From contig NC_079905.1 of assembly GCF_024868665.1 (NCBI RefSeq), positions 2,160,851-2,224,850 of the forward strand: a stretch of DNA of 64,000 bases, written 5' to 3'. Shown here piece after piece: positions 11,278-64,000 of the stretch. How positions within the stretch are numbered: position 1 is the stretch's first letter; each line of letters opens with the position of its first letter. The notes under the pieces are model-generated. The model had not been told where the DNA came from. It searched no databases and saw only the letters and a program-made list of their open reading frames with translations. The stretch is from Triplophysa rosa (Eukaryota > Chordata > Actinopteri > Cypriniformes > Nemacheilidae). The translations under genes were made by a program, and so were the position numbers.

Positions 11278-12145
11278 GTGAGTAAAAACACAAATCTTTA
11301 CCTTTGTTCAACGATAATATATTATTTTGAATAAATATTACAGTTTCAGTTTGAAGCGTTTTCCGGAGTTTAGTTTCGGGGGTTGTTTCACATGGACACC
11401 TGCTTCTGTTTTTAAAGATGCTTCATTCTGAAATAACGTACATTAAAACCAACACAAATATTAAATATTTATACAATCTATTAAATAAACACAAACCATC
11501 TATTACTTTATGAAATGAGAGTGGTTTAATTTGGGAATAGAGGTTGTCTTGCATTGTTGACCATATTGACCAAATGAAAGAACTGAAAAATACTGTTCTA
11601 CTTACTAATTTACTTAGTTTTTACTAATGTTAAACATATATATGTATTTGTTGTGTCATTTAAACGCTATTTAGGACTGTGTGTGTGTCTGTTTACAAGA
11701 GCTTCAGTTCATTTTCAGTGTTGATATGTATTGAATTTATGTCATAGAGAATAATTGGCATATATTTATGTTATAACGCTGACTATGTTGGCTGTAGTGT
11801 TGATTTGAGATTTGATTCGCATTGAACTGAAGTAGCCTATATAATAGGCTATTATCTTAATAAAAAAGCTGAAAATATACTTACAATGACAAAGAGTCAT
11901 ACCTATAATAGTGATTAAAGGTAGCAAATATTAATATAATATGTAGATTAATGTTTAAACTGTATGTTTTTAATGGTTAATATGGATAATATATGTGTAT
12001 TTTACTATATAGACACATAAAAATCTTGAATAAATGGTTACAGTCATGGCTTTAGTTATTACCAACAGATGTACAAAATACGCTGTTTAAAACACAGTCT
12101 GAAATGAGTAACATTGTTTTGTCTCTGTAAAGTTTTTGTCTGCAG
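11278..12145 (+). other. trappc9 first intron
   Basis: AT-rich intron between the inferred non-coding exon (GTGAGT donor) and the first coding exon (TGCAG acceptor). No repeat or coding segment recognised. Confidence 0.5.
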
Positions 12146-12147
12146 AT

Positions 12148-55959
<43,812 letters not shown>

Positions 55960-56687
55960 TGATCTTAAACATAAGCATGTCCGGCGGTTAAACTTCTCAC
56001 GATTGCGTTTAGTTGAATGAGAACGAGTAAAAGCCTCTAAATGGAATTTTGTTTGCATTGTGTTATGTGCATGTTACGTTGCATTGCATTTTTAAGGGAT
56101 GCAGAGAGGATAGAGTTCATTACACAAGCTGACCTCTTCGTCTTTTCATTTCGTCTTGCTAAAGTGCTCTTTACTATAATTACGTCTGTAAAACTCGGAA
56201 AACTTCAGGCTGACACTTAAATGTCGTTAATGTCAGTTGAGAATCAGATCTCGTCTGGCAGTAGATACAGAAGAGCATCGGACCTCTCCAGCATAACTCT
56301 TCATGTCCCTGCGCCCGTCACTGTCACACGCAACACGGGCCGGATGCATAAACTATTTAGACTAGTCTTACAATTTAGTCATCCAATTTTTTTCTTCAAG
56401 AATGTTCATAACTTAAAGTCAGTTACATAAAAAGGAAGATTGGTCTAATTGAAATCTGAAAGTAAGACTGATTGGTCTTAAATAATAGCTAGTCAGGGAG
56501 AGAAGTTGTTAAGACGCAGTTTGTACTGACAGAGAAATAGACCTCTTTAATTCTTTCACACTTCTGTATTAGAATGGCGCTGAGAACTATAGACAGGTCA
56601 TTGTTTAATGGGTTTTATAGTGTTCATCAAACGTATTTCAACTCTGTGCCAAAGCGACAGATTAATAGAAAAGAACACATTTATTGC

Positions 56688-57049
56688 TTAAAGGGACACT
56701 TCACCCAGAAATGAAAATTCTGTCATCATTTACTCACCTTCGAATTGTTCCAAATCTGTATGACACAGAGAAAGATATTTGGAAGAATGCTTATAATAGA
56801 TCATTGACTCCCATAGTAGGAAAAAATACAATGGTATTCAAAAGTGCCCCAGAACTGTTTGCTGTCCTACATTCTTCAAAATGTCTTCTTTTGTGTTCAA
56901 CAGAACAAAAAAAAAAGATAAAGTAATTTTTCCTACTATGGGAGTCAATGGGGGGCAAAATCTGTCTAGTTATAAGCATTCTTCCAAATATCTTTCTAGG
57001 TGTTCATCAGAGCAAAGAAATTTATACCGATTTGGAAGTATCCCTTTAA
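56688..57049. mobile_element. Palindromic TTAA-target MITE, copy 5
   Basis: TTAAAGGGACACTTCACCC at the left (TTAA 56688-56691) and AGTATCCCTTTAA at the right (TTAA 57046-57049). The long inverted halves resemble the copy at 894-1296. Confidence 0.85.
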
Positions 57050-57119
57050 GTTTTTATTTGAACGTTAAACTAAATTAAAAAAACTTACTGAGTTTATAAA
57101 AACACTTTAGAATGAACTT

Positions 57120-57614
57120 GTATTTGTTAAAATTAGGACACTTACTCACTTATGTGTTCATATTTGTTCCACATTTTAGAATAATAATAAACTCATCAAA
57201 ATTATAAAATAAAACAAAAGGAACTATGTTGCAGCTAAAAAATAAAAAAATAAAACATATTTTTTATAACATTGAAACAATATTTTATCATCTTCAGTGT
57301 AGTCACATTTTGACTAGATTTAGCAGAAAATGTAATTTCATAAGCAGCCTTTCGAGGTCTCAACCTAAGATGCTTTTTAAACAATATTACTGTAGTTCCC
57401 ATCTATTCTGTGCTCTTGGCTGTTAATTTCAAGTCATTAATTAAAAAAAATGTTAGTTTTGTCATGAAGAAAATGTGTATGTTTGCAAAATTATATTTTT
57501 GTCTACTAAACTAATTTCAGACATTTTAGCATATGCCTTCAGATCAAGTGTTTTTTTTTACATAATGAGAAACATTTCACTCAAGTGTCCCAAAACTGAC
57601 CGGTAGTGTACATG
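57120..57614. mobile_element. Uninterrupted copy of the outer element in the 29.7-32.0 kb stack
   Basis: ACACTTACTCACTTATGTG at the left and CTGACCGGTAGTGTAC at the right. Shared internal sequence includes AATAATAATAAAC and AACTATGTTGCAGC. It has neither of the two insertions. Confidence 0.6.
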
Positions 57615-57639
57615 TGTAATGCACACCAAACAAGCATAC

Positions 57640-57760
57640 ACAATTGTATTTGTATAACTAACATGAACAAGGATTAATAAATGTTGAAAAACTATATTGC
57701 TCATCGTTAGTTCACGTTGACCAATGCATTTATTAATGTTAACAAATTAACTTGCAAAAA
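57640..57760. repeat. Fragment of the AACATTGACAAGGATTAATAAATG MITE
   Basis: CATGAACAAGGATTAATAAA and CATTTATTAATGTTAACAAA match the interior of the intact element at 63220-63535. Confidence 0.6.
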
Positions 57761-57989
57761 CTGACTTTTCTTACGAAAATCATGTTTTTATTCTGTAAGC
57801 TAGACGTATTTTTTGAGTCATTATTACTTGATCAAAACAATCAGACTGCAGTTTGATGTGATACTTGGAACACAGTAAAAAAATATGATTATTAAAATGT
57901 TTTAAAAACAAAGTTATCCGTTTTTGCAAATGAACTCTTCAAATACAACCATATTTTAAAGTGTCACAAAAACACAGAAAAGCTGTAAA

Positions 57990-58255
57990 CATTTACATTT
58001 AGTCATTTAGCAGATGCTTTTATCCAAAGCGACTTACAGATGAGGGAAACAATGGAAGCAATTGGAACAACATAAGGACAGCAAAAAGCATAAGTGCAAT
58101 AAAAGAAAACTGGTCTCATATAGACTATCACAGTATACAGAGCGAAGGTCTTTTTTGAAAGAGTAGAAAAGAGATAGAAGTCAGAACTGATCAGTCAGGT
58201 GTTGACGGAAGAGATGTGTTTTCAGAAAATTTGTGTTTTTCAAAACATTTTCTAT
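57990..58255. repeat. SINE/LINE tail-type repeat
   Basis: Contains TTTAGCAGATGCTTTTATCC followed by AAAGCGACTTACAGATGAGG, a conserved fish retroposon tail motif. The head is not recognised. Confidence 0.55.
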
Positions 58256-59291
58256 GATAGAATATTTGGTTTATAGGCAGTTATATGGTTTTTTGGCTTC
58301 GCGGGAGCTGCAGTTTTGAGTTTAGTTCAGACAGAAATAAGGCTTCAGGGCTTTTTTGGCCTTAGAGGATCATCATGACCGGGTCATACTGATCGAGGAA
58401 CACCAACCACATCGAAGAGACATTGTGAATGTGGGGGTGCAGAGAGGAGCTCTTTCTGATACTGTAATAGGCCACTCATATAAACCCAATTATCAGCATC
58501 CGGCCATTTGGAGACATTCCTAAGAAACTGAATTAATAGGATATATAGACATATAAACCTAAGGTGATCTGTCGAGCTCACTGCGATGCATTCTGGGATT
58601 GCCTTTTTCCACAAAGGACACATCTGATGCTGCAGAATGATGCTACATGGTTTAATTTGTGTGGGAAAGCTTTCACATTTTATTAGGTGTTGAGTCTCGG
58701 TGATTATGGCGACGGGAAGAATTTTAGGAACTATTTTAAGGGTTCAGTATTGATCTGATCCATAAACTTTCATGTTAGCAGTCCTGATTCATAAACTCTC
58801 ATTTGTTGTGTGTGTAGGTTTGCTAGAAGGGAAAAAACTATTTCAGGGTCTTTAGTCAAGTTGTTCCAGACATTCCCCGATCTGCTCGCAGATGGAGTCT
58901 GCGTGGTGCCCGATATGCTCCTCTGCCAGTCGCAGTCTGTGTCAGATGGCGCCAGGGATGATTCCAAGATGAGCCAGTTTGACCTCATTGATGACCTCAT
59001 GTATTCGGGGTGCAAAATTCGCCGTTTTCACCTTGAAATAGGTCATTCACGTGAATCTTGTAGATCTGTAAAAAAAAATCATGGGGGGGGGGTCGTCGGT
59101 CGTCGTATCTGCGAGTCATCTGTCTCATGTGACCTGTAGCATTTTTTTCCCCTGTTGGCAAAGTGATGGACCCGCCCTACTCTGCCTCTGATTGGCTCAC
59201 CTTAATGTTCTTTCCCTCATCATCCAACCAATCTCACTCCTGAAGCCTCACTTATTTCCTTATCTCCATATTTCCAGAGGCTACGTAAAAC

Positions 59292-60213
59292 CAGTGTTGC
59301 CAACTTGGCGACTTTGTCACTAGATGTAGCGACTTTTCGGACCCCTTTAGCGACTTATTTTTCAAAAAGTGACTAGCGACAAATCTAGCTACTTTCTGAA
59401 TGAGCCTTGGCGACTTAGCGAAACATTCTGCTTCACGTCTATTGCCCCGCGAGAGCGAGTTTTTGCCTTCCCAGCGCAGCACCGCCTCTGTTCAGTGAGC
59501 GGCAGGGAGAAGCAGCACATTCAGTTCAGACCGCACTGACGCGTGAATGAGAGAGGCATGTACAAACAGTGTTTCCAAGAACTAATCACTTATTGACCTT
59601 GTTTGAGCATTTATGATTTAAAATGCGATGACTGTATGGACGCATGAACACAAACGGACTTTAGCTGTTCAACGAAAGTGACTGCTAGTTTTAAGTGGTT
59701 GAGTTCACTCACTATTACATAGTTTTTTGATGTCTGCCAACAGAAACAGAAAAATAAGTCATTAAGAGCCTATTTATTGTGCATTTGGGTGTATTGTTTT
59801 AATATAATACTGTATACAACCGCTCAGAGAGTAGAGATATGAAGCAGACCTGAAGCGCTTAGCTTGTCAGATACTACGTGATGACGTCACTGATATGCAA
59901 ACTAGCGTGTGACGTCATCTGGCGACATTTAGCGACTTTTCGGGTAGACCTCACTAAATCCTTGGTGTTTCGAGTCTGACGTCATCACGCAACAGTGCGC
60001 AACAGTGTTTTTTAGGCGATTTTAACAATCAAATGTAGTTTAGATGGTTAGAGTAAGGCTAGGGTAAAGGTTTCGTAAGACTCGAAACACCAAGGATTTA
60101 GTCAAAACCAGCAAGCCACGCCCACGGATCTGATGACGTCAGACTCGAAACACCAAGGATTTAGGGAGAGCCAGGCTTTAGCTACTTTCCATTGAAAAGA
60201 GTTGGCAACACTG
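59292..60213. mobile_element. hAT-like element, 922 bp (CAGTGTTGCCAAC ends)
   Basis: Terminal repeats CAGTGTTGCCAAC / GTTGGCAACACTG with a perfect 8-bp duplication CGTAAAAC (59284-59291 and 60214-60221). The interior holds repeated TTAGCGACTT motifs. It also holds three copies (one inverted) of CTCGAAACACCAAGGATTTA, a likely nested insertion at about 59954-60165. Confidence 0.9.
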
Positions 60214-60605
60214 CGTAAAACATGAAGGAACAAGCTAACGGTAAGCAACTTATTTTTGAAGTAAATTATGGTTAGATTAGCCTGTTTGTAGCTAGCTTAA
60301 GTTCACTGGAGAGCTGGACGGAATGCATTTGTATTTGCTGTAAATTATGGTGTTCCAATTTAAATGGTGATTACCGCGTGAGGATGGGTTTATTTTATAT
60401 ATTTCTTTGGCGCGAGGCTGCTGTTATGATAGCTATGACGATTGTAAGTTATGTTATCGCTACAGTAGTTCGCTAACATTACCCTATGCAAAAATGCTTT
60501 TCAGTCTCGACCTTAACATTTGTCTCACATATCAGTAAGCTATTACTCTGACATGAAGTCGATTTGAGAACTGTTCGACCTAGAAGTAAAGCACAGCGTG
60601 TAATG

Positions 60606-61580
60606 TAGTGATGGGTCGTTCATGAACGATTCGTTCTTTCTGAACGAATCTTTAAAATGACTCGGGAGTAACGAGCGTCTCAGTGAGTGATTCGTTCATT
60701 TTGTGTTGACCACGCATGTGCAACATTGTACCAGAAACAGTAATGAAGTTCGTCTCTCGAGTCATCGGGTCCGAGCCCTTTTGTTCTTTTGTCAAATGGT
60801 AGCTCCGCAGGCAAACCTGCAGCCTTTAGCAGAGTCTTCGAGTCTGAGTCTTTAACGTTACGTGACCATTTCCCGGATCATCAGTCAAATGCATGATGTA
60901 CGTGTTATATGTTGTATTATAGGAAGAAATATAAAATGATCAAAAGATATGTGCAATAAACATCTTCTCTAAAACGTACAGTTCTGTTCTTTTTTCTGTC
61001 AGTATATTCATAAATGTTTCTTGTGGATTTCTGCATGTGTTTTTAATTTATCTTAATAACTAACTATTTTGCATAAGAACTGTGCTGGCAAAATATAAAC
61101 ATAAGCAACACTAGTAAAGTCAGTGTTTATGTCTAATGCATATATTACACAAGTGCTCTCTTATTAAATAATTGCACATTTAAATGATTTCAATAGCCTA
61201 TTATTATTTACTTTGCAAACTGCACGAGACTTTTTAGTAAAAAACAACAACCTGTAAACCTTATTGCATACCTGAGTGACCCAAAATTGTTAATGAATTA
61301 TAAATACATAACTGTACAGAAATGCTGTCAGGAAATAATTAAATAACTGTTTCTAATAACTTGTCCCTAACTACAATATAAGTTATTTCTTATTATATAT
61401 CTGATAAAAAACTAGCATAAATAAACGCTATGGGGTAATTTGGCTATTAACATGCAACATTAATTTAACTCTGCTCAGATGAACGAAATGAACGAAATGA
61501 CTCGAAAAAAGATTCGTTCATTTTGCTGAACGAGATTCAAACATCCGAATCGCAAAAATGACTCGAACTTCCCATCACTA
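60606..61580. mobile_element. hAT-like element, 975 bp (TAGTGATGGG ends)
   Basis: TAGTGATGGGTCGTTC at the left and GAACTTCCCATCACTA at the right, with a perfect 8-bp duplication GTGTAATG (60598-60605 and 61581-61588). Internal GAACGA/TCGTTC motifs recur near both ends as subterminal repeats. No transposase frame. Confidence 0.9.
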
Positions 61581-61835
61581 GTGTAATGTGCAGTAATATT
61601 AGTATCACTCAGCTCAAGTGTCAGCCTTTAACAGCCTGTTTCATGACGGAGAAACACCTCACGTTTAGCCCGTCAGCCGCTTCAAAAATGTGAGTGCTGA
61701 AATGAAGACTTACAGTGGTTTATTTGCCCTGACTATGTTCATGTAACATCTTAACAACAATCCTTGTTGATTTTAGACCGTAGTTGTCGCTCAAACGTTT
61801 TTTAATCATGTAAAGGTGTTTATCCTTGAATGGTG

Positions 61836-62152
61836 CACTGCAAAAAATGCTTTCCTACTTAGAGTTTTTGTCTTGTTTTCTAGTCCAAATATATGAAAAT
61901 ACTTAAATCAAGAAGCATTTTCTAGCCAAGTAAAAATTATTGTCTTGTTTTCAGGAAAAAAAAGTCACAATTAAGTGAGTTTTACCTTAAAACAAGCAAA
62001 ATAATCTGCCAATGGGGTAAGCAAAATAATCTTAAACAAGATTTTGACGTTTGGTTGATTGTTTTCTGAAAAAAAAATTTTTGATTTAAGAATTATTAAA
62101 TATTTGGACTGGAAATAAGACCAAAATGTAAGAAAAGCATTTTTTGCAGCGT
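61836..62152. mobile_element. CACTGCAAAAAATGC-type MITE
   Basis: Inverted ends CTGCAAAAAATGCTTTCCTA and GTAAGAAAAGCATTTTTTGC around an AT-rich inside with TCTTGTTTTC repeats. A frequent type of fish MITE; exact borders uncertain by a few bases. Confidence 0.75.
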
Positions 62153-63211
62153 GTTACATTTTCTCCCGATAAACTAGTTTGATTTGCCTTTGCGTGTGAA
62201 ATGTGCTATGTGAATTAACTTGCCTTTACCTACGTTGGCATTTAACTAGCGGGGCGGGGCTCGGGGCGGGGTTTAGTTTGTCACCTTTTTCACCCCTGAC
62301 GAGTTTGCACCCCTGTCTATTACAATAGCAGGATTGTATCCGAAATACAAATACGCTGTCTGTTGTTACATTAATAGTAACTTTCAAATTTAGTAGGAAG
62401 TTTTTTGAAGCGTTTCTCTTTTCGGTGTTCATTTCACCCTGATCTGGGTTTAATTATGTGCCTGTGATAATGGTGCGCTTTGATAATGGGTTGTACAACT
62501 TTTGTCAGGTGAAAACATTATACACACAGAGCAGATTTCTCCGCAGGCTTTTTGTAACAGCCGTTGAAAATCTGCCGCTGGACACCAGAAAGGAACAGAT
62601 CGTTAGCATTAGCTGTCAAGCTAATTAACCTTTTCAGGAAGGAATGCAAATGAGTTATTTTAAAATAGGCCTAACACGATACCAAAGAGTCAAAGACATC
62701 CACATAATGTGAGCCGAAGGGTTTAGATAGTGGAGAGCGCAAGATGGGTGCTCGTGGGTAACCTTCATCAACACAAAGAACTGATCACATCTCACTTCAG
62801 CCAGTGGATAATTAAAGTTTGACTTCATAGAAATATCTCTTAAATGTGAGATTTATGGTAGATGTTGTATGGTGAAATGAAAATACAAGTTTAATCTAAA
62901 GCCACAGCCTTCTTGAATGTAAATGTGTCTATGTAATAAAGTTACAAAGAAACAAACATTTATGCAGCGTTTCATGTTTTTGCTGCGACGCATCTCCTAA
63001 AAATGTACAGAAAACAAGTAAATGCTGTGTGTTTTGATCTGGACAAAGTCTTTAACCAAATTCCTTTTTCTCATTTTTTTTTGGTTTGTTTTTTGACTGA
63101 ATGAAACTTACCCAGGATTGATAAAAATAAACAAATAAATTGTAAAAAATATGATATATTATACAAAATATTCTGAGGATCATGAAAATTTTGTGAATAT
63201 GATGCTCATTT
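62153..63211 (+). other. trappc9 intron, nothing recognised
   Basis: No exon seen. A small GC-box-rich patch (GGGGCGGGG motifs) occurs at 62250-62272 in otherwise AT-rich intron. Splice signals matching the expected next trappc9 exon were not found up to 64000. Confidence 0.4.
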
Positions 63212-63219
63212 GAAATTTC

Positions 63220-63535
63220 GGTAACACTTTACAATAAGGTGCTATTTGTTAGCAATTAATTTATGCATTGGCTGTCATAAACTAACAAGGAACAATACTT
63301 CTAAAGCATTTATTAATATTAATTCATGTTAATTTCAGCATTTACTAATACATTATTAAAATCAAACGTTGTCACTGTTAACATTAGTTAATGCACCATG
63401 AACTCACATGAGTAACTGTATTGACATGAACTAACATTGACAAGGATTAATAAATGATGACAAATTAAATTGTTCGTTGTTAGCTAATGCATTTACTAAT
63501 TGCTAACTAATAGCACCTTATTGTAAAGTGTTACC
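63220..63535. mobile_element. Intact MITE with GGTAACACTTTACAATAAGG ends, 316 bp
   Basis: Inverted terminal repeats of about 39 bp with one mismatch, flanked by an 8-bp duplication GAAATTTC (63212-63219 and 63536-63543). The high end similarity suggests a relatively young copy. Confidence 0.9.
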
Positions 63536-64000
63536 GAAATTTCCTGGCGGGGAAAGAGTAAATATAGTTTCATTAGGATTCCTATTTTATGCAAGGACAT
63601 TTATCCCGTTTAGGGATGTGTGAGATTTTCACCACAAAGAAAGACAAAAATACTGATTTGGAAAATAATTTTAGCACTGTATAGACGTCTTGCTTAGGAT
63701 AAAAGTGAAAGTTCATTTGGGAGAGAAAATGGACACCACGGGTGCTTGAATCATCTATTGTCCGTTTGGAGAGGAGACGAGATAACGGAATATCAGGATA
63801 AAAGGAAAAATCCTCTTTCTTCAATCCTCGAGCGAAAATGGCTTCATTGGGTCTAATATGATAAAAAGTAGATTTGCAGGAGTCTGAATGGAGACTGTGA
63901 GCTTGAATAGAGAGCTGAAGTATCTCGGTGGAGAGAATCGGGATGTAATAACCGTCCCTCGGCTCTTCGGCGAAGGTGCGATCGTCTCGTTTTCAATCTG

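Noticed and set aside
58811..58830. Possible acceptor TGTGTAG followed by GTTTGCTAG as the next trappc9 exon (expected GLLT)
   Set aside because: In the required phase 0 it reads GTT TGC TAG, a stop codon, so it cannot continue the protein.

Overview
This is vertebrate nuclear DNA, almost certainly from a cyprinid (carp/minnow/zebrafish-like) fish. It has small GT-AG-bounded exons in long AT-rich introns. Non-coding space is filled with short non-autonomous DNA transposons (hAT-like with 8-bp target duplications, and TTAA-target elements), tRNA-derived SINEs and microsatellites that I recognise from cyprinid genomes. There are no operons, prokaryotic signals or CRISPR arrays.

Two protein-coding genes are supported and lie head to head. 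On the minus strand, the whole coding region of rragc (Rag GTPase C, a lysosomal nutrient-sensing GTPase of the mTORC1 pathway) can be assembled from seven exons between 10486 and 7036; it gives 391 residues. On the plus strand, trappc9 (TRAPPII-specific trafficking subunit, NIBP) starts at 12148 after a probable non-coding first exon near 11.2 kb. Eleven coding exons (12148-55902) join in frame to give the first 617 codons, a little over half of the protein. The remaining exons lie beyond the right edge. The ~0.7 kb between the rragc ATG and trappc9 exon 1 must hold both promoters.

Region by region: 1-5.2 kb has no recognisable coding region, only repeats and one good candidate minus-strand mini-exon (4781-4806). 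5.5-5.9 kb looks like a promoter (TCGCGAGA and CRE motifs) and may serve an unidentified minus-strand gene. 6.06-10.7 kb is rragc. 11.2-64 kb is trappc9, with very long introns after exons 9 (10.8 kb), 11 (17.6 kb) and 12 (more than 8 kb). These introns are rich in transposons: a nested stack at 29.7-32.0 kb, a SINE inside a TTAA element at 24.9-25.6 kb, a 1-kb TG minisatellite at 41-42 kb, a near-perfect 147-bp hairpin at 50.0-50.2 kb, and two hAT elements with perfect 8-bp duplications at 59.3-61.6 kb.

I saw no clearly novel system. The most interesting points are the rragc-trappc9 divergent linkage, the possible unannotated gene at ~4.8-5.8 kb, an upstream ORF overlapping the trappc9 start, and several natural filled/empty-site transposon comparisons. 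Family names for repeats rest on memory of their ends and on target duplications visible here, not on a database search.
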